Of a stretch of 64,000 bases of DNA, positions 54,604 to 63,255 are shown piece by piece. The DNA is from CAZUSO01 sp964622775 (lineage in GTDB: Bacteria > Bacteroidota > Bacteroidia > Chitinophagales > Chitinophagaceae). Positions within the stretch are counted from its first letter, which is position 1, and each line of letters opens with the position of its first letter. The position numbers were made by a program, and so were the translations under genes. The stretch spans positions 1 to 64,000 of the forward strand of contig CAZUSO010000002.1 of NCBI GenBank assembly GCA_964622775.1, in the 5' to 3' direction. The notes under the pieces were generated by a model that had not been told where the DNA came from, searched no databases, and saw only the letters and a list, made by a program, of their open reading frames with translations.

Positions 54604-54868
54604 TGGATAATGGGGTGCAAGTTAATCATCTCATCGGATAGTGTATTTGAAAATAACCCATTCCAAAAATATTCTTTGACCATACCAAACTTTTAAGATC
54701 AATGATTTGTCTTATTAGCTTGTGCGATGATTCATTGGGTGTACAATATTTCATTACAGGCACCGTTTTAATACACGATTAAATTTCATAAATGAATACG
54801 AGTCGAACTTTAATGCCGGTAATGCCGTATGATTAAATATACTCTGAATAGAAAAACAATATTAATAA

Positions 54869-55015
54869 TTAATCAATCCGGCCAATAATAATCCCGAAGA
54901 TGCAGATCAACAATAAGACACTGTCGAAAAATAAAAGGGGGCTCTTAACCAGCCCCGGCAATAATGTGCTGACAGCTACAATTGCTGCACCACATCCGGG
55001 ACACCATCCATACAT
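54869..55015 (-). CDS. 48-residue membrane peptide with a WCPGCG motif
   Basis: Reads MYGWCPGCGAAIVAV, then a hydrophobic stretch ending LLFFDSVLLLICIFGIIIG and a short RID tail. A CPxCG zinc-knuckle-like pair precedes one or two membrane helices, a layout seen in small zinc-ribbon membrane proteins. In-frame stop upstream, so the ATG is the first start. The spacer is otherwise noncoding. No homology search was possible, so it may be a chance frame, but codon content is protein-like. Confidence 0.4.
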   Translation of the reverse strand: MYGWCPGCGAAIVAVSTLLPGLVKSPLLFFDSVLLLICIFGIIIGRID

Positions 55016-55143
55016 ATTGATGTTTCCGGATTTTCGGTCGGCATTTATTTTTTAAATTTGCCAACTCGTTCTATTCAGAACTCTGAATAAAGTTGTTATT
55101 ATTCAATAAAGATTTTCATCATAACAAAGTCGTCTTGGCGACA

Positions 55144-55169
55144 AGTATCCCGGCTTCTGCCGGGATACT
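55144..55169. other. Strong hairpin upstream of the response-regulator gene
   Basis: Perfect 11-bp stem AGTATCCCGGC/GCCGGGATACT with a TTCT loop. No T run follows on the plus strand and none on the minus strand, so it is not a standard terminator. It lies upstream of the promoter of the response regulator. Confidence 0.5.
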
Positions 55170-55212
55170 CTATTTTCAGGTAAATATTTCAGGCAAAAGC
55201 GTTCAGTTTTAT

Positions 55213-55220
55213 TAAATTTG
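55213..55220 (+). promoter_or_regulatory. Promoter -7 element for the response regulator
   Basis: TAAATTTG, leaving about 16-18 bases of leader. A second TAAATTTG at 55053-55060 could be an upstream promoter. Confidence 0.5.
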
Positions 55221-55242
55221 TCATTCATAAAAAAGATACGAT

Positions 55243-55878
55243 ATGCCTTCTCCTGCTGCTGCGATACGAGTTGTCCTGATTGAAGATGATATTACCATCC
55301 GGGAGGGTTACACCTACCTGATTAATGAAAATGAAAAATACCATGTGGTGAATGCCTATTCCAGCGTGGAAAGCGCCCTGAAATCAATTCACCAGGACGA
55401 TCCTCACGTTATCCTGCTGGATATTGAGCTGCCGGGCATGAACGGTATTGAAGGAATTCCCCGGTTGAAAGCGGTCGTGGAAGATGTCTATATTATTATG
55501 CTGTCCGTTTATGAGAACGAACAGGCTGTATTTGATGCACTGAGCAAAGGCGCCTCCGGCTATCTTACTAAAGATGCTTCTCCCGCAAAGATAATGAACG
55601 CCATTGATGAAGTGCTGGCGGGCGGCGGCCCCATGACCATCAATATTGCACGAATGGTCATTAACTCCTTTAAACGCAGCGAGCAGTCGCCGCTCACACG
55701 AAGGGAAACAGAGATCTTAGAGCAAATTGCCAATGGAAAAACACGGGGAAAGATTGCCGAAGAAATGTTTATTGACCTGGAAACCGTAAAATCTCATCTG
55801 AAAAATATCTATTCCAAACTGGATGTGCATTCCCGCGCTGACGCCATCAAAACAGCGAAACAAAATAAATATATCTAA
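55243..55878 (+). CDS. NarL/FixJ-type two-component response regulator
   Basis: A 211-residue transcription factor. The receiver domain (1-125) keeps the acidic pair D15-D16, the phospho-acceptor D60 (VILLDIELPGMNG) and the YLTKDAS lysine. The C-terminal LuxR-type helix-turn-helix is SPLTRRETEILEQIANGKTRGKIAEEMFIDLETVKSHLKNIYSKL. No histidine kinase is adjacent, so it is an orphan in this window and its signal is unknown. It precedes, on the same strand, a large secreted protein that has its own promoter-like sequence. Confidence 0.93.
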   Translation: MPSPAAAIRVVLIEDDITIREGYTYLINENEKYHVVNAYSSVESALKSIHQDDPHVILLDIELPGMNGIEGIPRLKAVVEDVYIIMLSVYENEQAVFDALSKGASGYLTKDASPAKIMNAIDEVLAGGGPMTINIARMVINSFKRSEQSPLTRRETEILEQIANGKTRGKIAEEMFIDLETVKSHLKNIYSKLDVHSRADAIKTAKQNKYI

Positions 55879-55961
55879 GCTCTATGAAAATGCGTTGTCC
55901 CAACAATTTCGTCATTTTGTGCTGTCTTATTGGAAATATGGCGTACATTAGTAGCAATCAT

Positions 55962-55991
55962 TTTGTATATAGTCTGTGCGATGTATATTTT
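55962..55991 (+). promoter_or_regulatory. Possible promoter for the PKD-domain secreted protein
   Basis: TTTG (55962-55965), 18-base spacer, TATATTTT (55984-55991), one mismatch from TAnnTTTG; leader about 20 bases. Confidence 0.45.
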
Positions 55992-56018
55992 AAATATGCC
56001 TGACTGTTAAATTTCTGT

Positions 56019-59000
56019 ATGATGAGGAGATTTTTATTATTGTCGTGCCTGCTTCTCACCGTAGCCGGATTGCCGTTAAAGGCGCAAACTACACTACAGT
56101 TTATACCCAATGAAGGCCAATGGGACGGTTCATTCCTGTATAAGGGAATTTCTCCTGATGCGGATATTTATTTGGAAAAAAACGGCATTACTTTTTCGGT
56201 AGGAGCCAGCGACAATTCCGTAAAAATTCACGACTACAAAGAAGGTCTGATTACGGAACCTCCAACCCTGCATTATCATGCATACCGTATAAAGTGGATT
56301 GGTGCTAATCCCGATGCCGTTACTATTCCGGGAAAAAAACAAAGCTGGTATCATAATTATTTCCTGGGGAATAATCCGGAGCGGTGGAAAACGGAGGTAG
56401 GTGTGTATTTAAATGTTGATTATAAAAATATTTATGAACGTATTGACCTGCATATCGGCACAGAAAACGGAAGTGTGAAATATGATTTTTTAGTTGAGCC
56501 GGGCGGCAATCCTGAAGATATTCTCATGCAGTATGAAGGGCTGGATAATATCAAAGCCCAAAAAGGCAATTTAGTGCTGGCCACATCGGTGGGTGAAGTG
56601 ATGGAAATAGCGCCTTATGCTTACCAATATATTAACGGAGAAAAAAAAGAAGTCCGGTGCCGCTATAAGCTCCAGCAGGACGGAGTTCGGTTTGTATTTC
56701 CGGATGGTTATGACGAGAACGAGCGCCTGATCATCGATCCGGAAATTGTCTTTGCCACGCTGACCGGTTCCACTGCGGATAACTGGGGCTTCACCGCGAC
56801 CTATGATCAGCAGGGTAATCTTTATGCAGGCGGTATCGTTAGCGGCAATGGATACCCTACCACATCCGGGGCATTTCAGCTTATTTATGCGGGAGGCACA
56901 TCTTCAATCATAAACGGTTTGCCCTGCGATATTTCTATCTCAAAATTCAATGCAGCCGGAACCACTTTGCTCTACTCCACTTACCTCGGCGGCAGCGATA
57001 ATGAGATGCCGCACAGTATGGTAGTAGATGCGCAAAACAATTTAGTAGTGGCGGGAAAAACTTTTTCTACCAATTACCCTACTACCTCAAGCAGCTATGA
57101 CGGCAGTGCAAACGGACTGAGCGATATTTGCATTACCAAATTCAATGCAACCGGCACTGCACTGTTGGGCTCCACCTATATCGGTGGCAGCGGTCATGAT
57201 GGCGTCAATATTTCCCCGGACTATTCTGCTGATCAGAGTTCGCTGCGATTTAATTATGGCGACAATGCACGTAGCGAAGTAATTGTAGATAAGCAAAACA
57301 ATATATACCTGGCTTCTACTACGCAATCCACTAATTTCCCTATTACTTTCAATGCCGCTAAAAGCACGCTCAGCGACAGTCAGGACGGGGTGGTATTGAA
57401 ATTTAATCCCAGCCTTTCCACACTGATCTGGAGCACTTATTTAGGTGGAAGTAATACGGATGCGGCTTATGTACTGGCATTAGATACGGCACAAACTCAT
57501 CTCTACGTAGCAGGCGGAACAAAAAGCACCGATTTCTTCAGCGGCGCAATGTCCGGAAGTTTGTACAGCACTTACCAGGGCGGCTTGGCAGACGGGTTTA
57601 TATGCCGCTTTCTCAATGGAGGGAATTATGCCTTACAGAAAGCCACTTATATAGGTACCGGAGCTTACGATCAATGCTACGGCGTTCAGGTAGATTTGGA
57701 AAACCGGGTATATGCCATGGGGCAAACGATGGGCCCCTTTCCGGTAACGCCTAATGTATATAGCAACCCCGGTTCTCCGCAGTTCCTGATCAAATTAGAC
57801 AGCCTGCTCAGTAGCAATATCTATTCCACAGTTTGGGGAAGCGGGCCCAGTTCTGCGCCCAATGTGTCTCCGGTAGCCTTTTTGGTGGACACCTGTCAGA
57901 ATGTGTATATCTCCGGCTGGGGCGGCATTTCGCCGGGAAGCACCACGAATGGGCTGCCGGTCACCGGTGATGCCTATCAGCCGGTTACCGATGGTTTCGA
58001 TTTTTATTTTATCGTTTTCAGTAAAAATGCCCTGAGTCTCCTGTATGCCACATATTTCGGAGCTGCCGGCAAGCATGAACATGTGGACGGAGGTACCAGT
58101 CGGTTCAACCCGCAGGGCGTGGTTTATCAGGCAATTTGCGCAAGCTGTGGCGGTGGAACAGGATTTCCGTCCACACCGGGCGCCTGGTCTGCTGTAAACG
58201 GAAGTAATAATTGCAATCTCGGTGCGGTAAAGATTGCCTTTAATCTTGGCAGCGTTGCCGCGGTTGCCGAGGCTAATCCCAATGCATCAGGCTGCGTGCC
58301 GCTTACGGTCAATTTCGGCAATGAATCCTCCAATGCCACATCATATGAATGGCATTTTGGAGATGGCAGCAATATGAGCCCGGAATTCAGCCCCACACAT
58401 ACTTATACCAGCACCGGAACCTTTACGGTAATGATGATTGCCATTAACCCGGATGCCTGCAAAGTGCGTGATACGACTTACCTGACCATCAATGTCAGCG
58501 ATGCAATGGTAGAAGCCGGTTTCAATTATAATAAAACAGATAGCTGCACCTCATTTACCGTAAATTTTACCAATACTTCCACACCCATCAATGGCGGCAA
58601 TTTTAACAACAGCACGTTCCAGTGGCAGTTCGGTGACGGCACGTCATTTAATGGGATGAATCCGCCTCCGCATAATTATCCCGGCGAAGGCACTTACGAA
58701 GTGATGCTTATTTTAACCGACCCGGCTGCCTGTAATTCCCCCGATACGGTAATCAAAACCATTGATTTCGAGGTAATCAATGTGGAAGCAGGCTTCACCG
58801 CTCCGAATATCTGCGCCGGAGTGCCAACCGACTTTAATAATACTTCGAGCAACGGAACAAACTGGCATTGGGATTTTGGAGACGGAGCCGAATCCACGGA
58901 TCAAAACCCACGTCATGAGTTTGCTATCGGTACTTATACGGTCACCTTAACCGCTTCTAACCCCAATTCCTGCAACCAGTCAGATACTTTCAGCATTACT

Positions 59001-59531
59001 GTGACGGTACATCCCAATCCTGTTGCCGATTTTGCATTCACCCCGATACAGCCGGAAACCAACCAGCCGACAACCTTTGTGAATCTATCCCAGGGCGCCA
59101 CAAAGCATCATTGGGATTTCGGAGATGGAAACGCTTCGGAAGAAACCAGCCCCATACATCAATACGATATATCCGGCGAGTTCAATGTTTGTCTGACGGT
59201 AACCAATGAATTCAATTGCAGCGACAAGAAATGCCTGACCGTTTATTCCGATGTATTGCCCTTAGCCGATGTACCCACCGGCTTCACGCCTAATGGTGAC
59301 GGCACCAATGACATAGTGTTTGTACGTGGCTTTTCCATCCGGGAGATGGAGTTTAAGATTTTCAACCGCTGGGGCGAGATGGTTTTTGAATCCACGGATC
59401 CTAAGAAAGGATGGGACGGCACCTTTAACGGCAAGCCACAGGAGATGGACTCGTACGCCTATGTGCTTCATGCGGTTTTTAAGGACGGCACGGTATTCAA
59501 TAAGAAGGGCAACATTACCCTTATCCGGTAA
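56019..59531 (+). CDS. Giant secreted protein with SBBP-like repeats, four PKD domains and a T9SS type B sorting domain
   Basis: A 1170-residue protein. The signal peptide is MMRRFLLLSCLLLTVAGLPLKAQ. Residues about 25-240 are the DUF7948-type N-terminal domain (FIPNEGQWDGSFLYKG); about 245-740 is a beta-propeller-like region with SBBP-type repeats (STYLGGSDNE, STYIGGSGHDG, STYLGGSNTDA). Four PKD domains follow, each with W-x-FGDG (near 778, 869, 950 and 1031). The gliding-motility-associated type B sorting domain ends the protein (GFTPNGDGTND near 1088, FNRWGEMVFES, GNITLIR). It should pass the outer membrane by the type IX system and act at the surface, perhaps in adhesion; no enzyme domain is visible. 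Confidence 0.9.
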   Translation: MMRRFLLLSCLLLTVAGLPLKAQTTLQFIPNEGQWDGSFLYKGISPDADIYLEKNGITFSVGASDNSVKIHDYKEGLITEPPTLHYHAYRIKWIGANPDAVTIPGKKQSWYHNYFLGNNPERWKTEVGVYLNVDYKNIYERIDLHIGTENGSVKYDFLVEPGGNPEDILMQYEGLDNIKAQKGNLVLATSVGEVMEIAPYAYQYINGEKKEVRCRYKLQQDGVRFVFPDGYDENERLIIDPEIVFATLTGSTADNWGFTATYDQQGNLYAGGIVSGNGYPTTSGAFQLIYAGGTSSIINGLPCDISISKFNAAGTTLLYSTYLGGSDNEMPHSMVVDAQNNLVVAGKTFSTNYPTTSSSYDGSANGLSDICITKFNATGTALLGSTYIGGSGHDGVNISPDYSADQSSLRFNYGDNARSEVIVDKQNNIYLASTTQSTNFPITFNAAKSTLSDSQDGVVLKFNPSLSTLIWSTYLGGSNTDAAYVLALDTAQTHLYVAGGTKSTDFFSGAMSGSLYSTYQGGLADGFICRFLNGGNYALQKATYIGTGAYDQCYGVQVDLENRVYAMGQTMGPFPVTPNVYSNPGSPQFLIKLDSLLSSNIYSTVWGSGPSSAPNVSPVAFLVDTCQNVYISGWGGISPGSTTNGLPVTGDAYQPVTDGFDFYFIVFSKNALSLLYATYFGAAGKHEHVDGGTSRFNPQGVVYQAICASCGGGTGFPSTPGAWSAVNGSNNCNLGAVKIAFNLGSVAAVAEANPNASGCVPLTVNFGNESSNATSYEWHFGDGSNMSPEFSPTHTYTSTGTFTVMMIAINPDACKVRDTTYLTINVSDAMVEAGFNYNKTDSCTSFTVNFTNTSTPINGGNFNNSTFQWQFGDGTSFNGMNPPPHNYPGEGTYEVMLILTDPAACNSPDTVIKTIDFEVINVEAGFTAPNICAGVPTDFNNTSSNGTNWHWDFGDGAESTDQNPRHEFAIGTYTVTLTASNPNSCNQSDTFSITVTVHPNPVADFAFTPIQPETNQPTTFVNLSQGATKHHWDFGDGNASEETSPIHQYDISGEFNVCLTVTNEFNCSDKKCLTVYSDVLPLADVPTGFTPNGDGTNDIVFVRGFSIREMEFKIFNRWGEMVFESTDPKKGWDGTFNGKPQEMDSYAYVLHAVFKDGTVFNKKGNITLIR

Positions 59532-59614
59532 GCGGAAAAGCAGCCTGTTGCCAGGCGGAGGTAGAATTTTTGCTGTTTTTTGATAAAAACGATGCATTTC
59601 TAAACCAAGTTAAT

Positions 59615-59622
59615 TAATTTTG
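59615..59622 (+). promoter_or_regulatory. Promoter -7 element for tRNA-Lys
   Basis: TAATTTTG ends nine bases before the tRNA 5' end, the expected distance for direct transcription. Confidence 0.6.
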
Positions 59623-59631
59623 CAGCCTTCT

Positions 59632-59704
<73 letters not shown>

Positions 59705-59718
59705 CAAAGTAAAAATGA

Positions 59719-59755
59719 AAATCCTTGCTACATCAATGTTTGCAGGGATTTTTTT
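59719..59755 (+). terminator. Rho-independent terminator of tRNA-Lys
   Basis: Stem AAATCCTTGC/GCAGGGATTT (one G-T pair) with a 13-base loop and seven T. Confidence 0.75.
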
Positions 59756-59760
59756 ATTGG

Positions 59761-60010
59761 ATGGTACAACAGAGGTACAACAAATTTCAACCTACTATTT
59801 TTGCTCCTTTTGGTGCTACCAAATGCCTATTTTAGATTAATTACAAAGAACTTGGTTAAGCCCTTTTGCTGCCTGTTTATGCTATATAATACTTTTATAA
59901 TGGCAAATGGCGCGGGAACACAAGTGCTACTTCACTCATACCGGGCTGTTTTATTGGGTACTCTTATATCTCTAACGAATGTAAAAAAATCTGGAGAGGA
60001 GAAAAATTTT
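59761..60010. other. Probable left junction of the accessory island
   Basis: Two direct copies of GGTACAACA (59763-59771 and 59774-59782) occur just after the tRNA terminator, in a 24-codon frame (MVQQRYNKFQPTIFAPF...) that could be a relic of an integrase start. ATCTGGAGAGGA at 59989-60000 lies directly beyond the end of the XRE gene and recurs inverted at 63733-63744. No intact integrase is present in the window. Base composition drops to AT-rich from here. Confidence 0.4.
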
Positions 60011-60391
60011 TTATTTTTTCTGTTCAATCATCTTCCGTAAGAAAGCTACTTCCTCTTTTAAACTCTTTATAGTAGCCTCATAGCTTTCTGACAACTTATT
60101 ATATACCTCTTTATTTTCTTGATATAAATTTTCAATATGCCCGATTGGTTTATCACTATTTTGTTGGTTATAAATATTATTGGGCGATGCTTCAAAGAAA
60201 TAATAAGTAGGTTTTTCTAATATCTCTGATATTTTAATTAATCGCTCTACTGTAAGGCTTGAATGATTTTTTTCAAGATTGGTATAAGCAGCTTGGCTGA
60301 TACCTAATTCAGCGGCCATATTTTCGTGTGAGTACCCCTTATTTTTCCGGGCTTCTTTTAGCTTCTCCAGCACTTGTTCAATGTTTTCCAT
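60011..60391 (-). CDS. XRE-family (Cro/CI-type) transcriptional regulator with coiled-coil tail
   Basis: A 126-residue protein. Residues 5-70 are a helix-turn-helix of the XRE type (LKEARKNKGYSHENMAAELGISQAAYTNLEKNHSSLTVERLIKISEIL). Residues about 85-126 (IENLYQENKEVYNKLSESY...LKEEVAFLRKMIEQ) form a likely coiled coil for oligomerisation. It is transcribed divergently from a secreted protein; direct repeats ACTAATTATTT in the shared spacer are candidate operators. Typical of mobile islands as a repressor of neighbouring genes. Confidence 0.88.
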   Translation of the reverse strand: MENIEQVLEKLKEARKNKGYSHENMAAELGISQAAYTNLEKNHSSLTVERLIKISEILEKPTYYFFEASPNNIYNQQNSDKPIGHIENLYQENKEVYNKLSESYEATIKSLKEEVAFLRKMIEQKK

Positions 60392-60400
60392 AATTAAGTC

Positions 60401-60471
60401 GAATAATTATCAGTAAAAATAATAATTATTACTTAATAACTAATTATTTTGTTTAAATACTAATTATTTGG
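60401..60471. promoter_or_regulatory. Candidate operator repeats of the XRE regulator
   Basis: ACTAATTATTT occurs at 60439-60449 and 60459-60469, spaced 20 bases (two helical turns), with related AATAATTAT words at 60402 and 60421. They lie between divergent genes and next to the -7 element for the rightward gene. Confidence 0.5.
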
Positions 60472-60486
60472 TTTAGCTTTTATTAA

Positions 60487-60494
60487 TAGTTTTG
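60487..60494 (+). promoter_or_regulatory. Promoter -7 element for the DUF4468-like gene
   Basis: TAGTTTTG ends only four bases before the ATG at 60499, so transcripts would be leaderless. Confidence 0.45.
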
Positions 60495-60498
60495 CTCT

Positions 60499-61137
60499 AT
60501 GCGTAATAAATCAATAACAAGCCTGATTTCATTTCTCTTATTTGCTTTAGTTCTGAATTGTAGTAATTCTTACGCGCAAGATAAAGATGATTATCCTATT
60601 GACCAAAAAACAAATAAAATCACATATCAGGGAGAAGGAAAGGTAAACTCCCCTAAAAACATCCTTTTCAAGAATGCGTTACAATTTATCGCAGCAGAAA
60701 ATTATGAGCGGGAAATTTCATCAAAAACTAAAATAAGAAAAGCGTATTTGAATATTCAACCAGTACCTAAGTCAATTTCATATCAAGATGCAGAGTTAGG
60801 TAAAGTATTTGGAAAAGGATTCTATGAATTTGAGTATAGAGGGAAAGACAGGTTTGTTATGTCTTTCAACTACAAAATATATGTTCAAGACAGTTCATAT
60901 AAATATGTGTTTACTGATTTTGTTGTGCAGGAATATGTTACCGCAGGTAAATCGTATGGCAAAAGCTATATGACAGGTTCGACAGCATCATTTAACAGCG
61001 ATGCACGAATATTATCATTTCCTCTTGAAGAATTTATTGATAGGCGCAGATATGAACAGTCAAGTAGCGATATTTTCTTAGATGATATTCATAATACAAT
61101 TAGACAACTTAAAACCGCAATGAAGGGTAACTTATAA
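60499..61137 (+). CDS. Secreted DUF4468-like protein
   Basis: A 212-residue protein with a lipoprotein or signal-peptide start (ITSLISFLLFALVLNCSNSYAQ). YPIDQKTNKITYQGEGKVNSPK after the signal resembles the DUF4468 domain, found in Bacteroidota exported proteins with a TBP-like fold and no known function. The middle holds alternating strands (FYEFEYRGKDRFVMSFNYKIYVQDSSYKYVFTDF); the end is helical. It is the first gene of a rightward run of small genes in the island and may be controlled by the divergent XRE protein. Confidence 0.6.
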   Translation: MRNKSITSLISFLLFALVLNCSNSYAQDKDDYPIDQKTNKITYQGEGKVNSPKNILFKNALQFIAAENYEREISSKTKIRKAYLNIQPVPKSISYQDAELGKVFGKGFYEFEYRGKDRFVMSFNYKIYVQDSSYKYVFTDFVVQEYVTAGKSYGKSYMTGSTASFNSDARILSFPLEEFIDRRRYEQSSSDIFLDDIHNTIRQLKTAMKGNL

Positions 61138-61147
61138 TTGGATAAAT

Positions 61148-61615
61148 ATGGAAACAATTATGAAATATGGAGTATTCAAAAATTTAGGAACATATAAAAC
61201 ACTACCCTTAGATGAAAATAATTCATCTGATGAGTTTGAATATTACTTTGAATCAAAAAGGATTCCCTCTAATGATGCGAATATATACTACGAATACAAG
61301 ATTGTAGCTAAAGATGGACGAAGAACAATAATTGAAATAAATGGATGGAAGTCAGGCTCCGTTTTGAATACTTTTTCTAATTGGATACCTAAAGGTATGC
61401 GGGCTGAAATAGCAGACCCGAACGGAAATGTACAAGAAGTAACAATAACAAGCTCCCACCCCAATTTTATTGCCGAATTGATTGATAAAATGGATATACT
61501 GGGTAACAATTACGCCGATTGGAATGTATATGATTTAATACAAGAAAATACAAGATTAAAGAAAGAAATTACTCGTTTAGAAGAAGAAATAGCGACTTTA
61601 AGGAGTGATGAATAA
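61148..61615 (+). CDS. Unrecognised 155-residue protein with C-terminal coiled coil
   Basis: No known family recognised. The first 110 residues are mixed strand and helix (EYKIVAKDGRRTIIEINGW), without signal peptide. The last 35 residues (ENTRLKKEITRLEEEIATL) form a clear heptad coiled coil suited to oligomerisation. It starts ten bases after the DUF4468-like stop, so it is in the same operon. The pairing of a cytoplasmic coiled-coil protein with a secreted one gives no function. Confidence 0.6.
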   Translation: METIMKYGVFKNLGTYKTLPLDENNSSDEFEYYFESKRIPSNDANIYYEYKIVAKDGRRTIIEINGWKSGSVLNTFSNWIPKGMRAEIADPNGNVQEVTITSSHPNFIAELIDKMDILGNNYADWNVYDLIQENTRLKKEITRLEEEIATLRSDE

Positions 61616-61641
61616 AAGGTAAACTAATCTGAATAGTTTTT

Positions 61642-61785
61642 ATGGAACTAATAAAAAAAATATTCAAAATAGCCAAAGAGAAAATGAATATTCTATCTTT
61701 TGGCTTTAGGTGTCCCAAGTGTGGTAGTTGGATACACGATGATGATGATTGTTGTGAAACTTGTGGCTACCCTTATAATGATTAA
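61642..61785 (+). CDS. Small zinc-ribbon protein (47 residues)
   Basis: Sequence starts MELIKKIFKIAKEKMNIL and ends with FRCPKCGSWIHDDDDCCETCGYP. Two CxxC pairs (CPKC and CCETC) spaced for a zinc ribbon make a real gene more likely than chance. Basic helix at the N-terminus. It is 26 bases after the previous stop. Role unknown; such mini zinc ribbons can bind nucleic acid or act in protein complexes. Confidence 0.6.
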   Translation: MELIKKIFKIAKEKMNILSFGFRCPKCGSWIHDDDDCCETCGYPYND

Positions 61786-61843
61786 ATAATAGGATTAGTT
61801 TCATCACTTAGTATTATATTTCTAAATACAAATAGATATAGAT

Positions 61844-62197
61844 ATGGGAAAAACGATTTTTGCATTACTCTTGAGTGTTATTAGCTTTAATATATTGTAT
61901 GCTCAAACATCGCAATCCTCCTTTGAGGATAGAATGAATGATTATACTTCTGAACAGAGGAATATGTTTAATATCCAAAACAATTCTTATTTTCCTGCAT
62001 CACAAGCAAACTATGACCCAAAATATCCTAAATATTATAGGGGTATGTCGCAAGAAGAAACTAAAAAACTCTATGAAGAAACTGATACCACTTTTGATTG
62101 GGTTTGGCCACTTATAAAAGGATTGGGTATGGTTTCATTGATTATTTTTTTATTGCTATGTGTGCTTAGTAGTATTGCAGGAAGAAGTAGATATTAA
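61844..62197 (+). CDS. Unrecognised membrane protein with signal peptide and C-terminal helix (117 residues)
   Basis: Signal peptide MGKTIFALLLSVISFNILYAQ, then an Asn/Tyr/Ser-rich linker (about 22-85) that would be extracytoplasmic, and a C-terminal membrane helix (LIKGLGMVSLIIFLLLCVLSSIAG) with a basic end RSRY. This gives a single-span, tail-anchored periplasmic protein. No family recognised. Part of the small-gene run in the island. Confidence 0.55.
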   Translation: MGKTIFALLLSVISFNILYAQTSQSSFEDRMNDYTSEQRNMFNIQNNSYFPASQANYDPKYPKYYRGMSQEETKKLYEETDTTFDWVWPLIKGLGMVSLIIFLLLCVLSSIAGRSRY

Positions 62198-62221
62198 TAT
62201 AACACTAATCATATTCACCAG

Positions 62222-62386
62222 ATGGGCATTAAATTTGAGCAATGGGATGGTTGCGGAACTGAAATAGGCGTTTTAATAGTAATAGTAGTATTAGGACTTA
62301 TAGCTAACTTCTTACTTGACCATCCGATATTAATGTGGGTTATTTGGGGGTTAGGGTTTCTGTATTTCGTTTTTAGAAAAGATTAG
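62222..62386 (+). CDS. 54-residue double-span membrane peptide
   Basis: MGIKFEQWDGCGTEIG followed by two hydrophobic stretches (LIVIVVLGLIANFLL and ILMWVIWGLGFLYFVF) and the tail RKD. It begins 24 bases after the preceding gene and is open with no overlap, so it is likely a genuine small membrane protein of the island. No known family. Confidence 0.5.
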   Translation: MGIKFEQWDGCGTEIGVLIVIVVLGLIANFLLDHPILMWVIWGLGFLYFVFRKD

Positions 62387-62401
62387 TTGAAATTCACATT
62401 T

Positions 62402-62971
62402 ATGGCTTGGCAACATCATAGCGAACAAGGTATCAAATACAAAATGAATGATGGCCGGTTGGAGTTTCTTCATTATACAATCCGGTGGTCTGTACCTATC
62501 AATTATAACGAGCCTAAAGAGAGTGATACAAATTATAGCTTACTTATTCATCATGGCATTGTTGGTAAATACAATAAGTGCAAGCATTTAATTTACCCAG
62601 CTAAAGAAGCAGCGGAGCAACATATTAATACTCTACTTACTGATTACCCGATTGAAAATATTGAGCGTGATGTGTACGAAATAGATATGCGCTTTAGCAA
62701 CCCTGATACAGCATTTGGGCAACCATACTCACGCCAATCATTTTTACATACTTTTCTTGAATGTGATGCTAATGCAATGGGGCAAGGCGTTAATTGCGTT
62801 TTTAAAGGGAATACAAATGCTACGCCTAACTACTTTCGTAACATTTTACAAGTGCAGGTACGGGATATAGTACCATACATAAGACAAATTAAACGCAAGT
62901 TTGATAAGCAGCCCGCAAGTTCAGATTTACGATATTACAAAAGCATTCGTGCTAAAAAGATTGGCTTTTGA
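62402..62971 (+). CDS. Unrecognised 189-residue protein
   Basis: No family recognised. The sequence has no signal peptide and few hydrophobic stretches: MAWQHHSEQGIKYKMNDGRLEFLHYTIRW and a middle with DYPIENIERDVYEIDMRFS. Ile/Lys-rich, consistent with the AT-rich island. A TTG five codons upstream is an alternative start. It ends just before a spacer rich in inverted repeats, where the rightward run of genes stops. Confidence 0.5.
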   Translation: MAWQHHSEQGIKYKMNDGRLEFLHYTIRWSVPINYNEPKESDTNYSLLIHHGIVGKYNKCKHLIYPAKEAAEQHINTLLTDYPIENIERDVYEIDMRFSNPDTAFGQPYSRQSFLHTFLECDANAMGQGVNCVFKGNTNATPNYFRNILQVQVRDIVPYIRQIKRKFDKQPASSDLRYYKSIRAKKIGF

Positions 62972-62972
62972 T

Positions 62973-63183
62973 TGCCACCTGGAGAGACTGTAAAGAGTAA
63001 GCCTGCCCTATATTTCTCACCTCTCCAGATGGCAGTAACAAGCCTGCTATTTATCCATCCACTCTATATAAGAAAAAGGATGGATAGACAAACTATTTTT
63101 ATATAATTTGAGTTTATTGTATAGTTTTAAAATAATAATTTTATTTCTTGTCCATCCATCTATTTTACTATAAGGGTGGATGG
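62973..63183. repeat. Inverted-repeat-rich spacer in the island
   Basis: TGCCACCTGGAGAG (62973-62986) pairs with CTCTCCAGATGGCA (63021-63034), one mismatch. TATCCATCC (63052-63060) pairs with GGATGGATA (63078-63086). CCATCCA near 63152 pairs with TGGATGG near 63177. The CTCTCCAGAT word is also found beyond the XRE and HTH genes. It looks like a junction or terminator cluster. Confidence 0.6.
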
Positions 63184-63255
63184 ATTATATAATTACGGAA
63201 ATTGTTGTTTGAATAAATAGTACATTTAGCACTATAAAAGTTATTCAAAATTAAA

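Noticed and set aside
54937..54956. Terminator GGGGCT/AGCCCC on the minus strand
   Set aside because: It lies within the small membrane-peptide frame and no longer gene upstream on that strand would need it; role undecided.
55144..55169. Hairpin as a terminator
   Set aside because: No T run on either strand.
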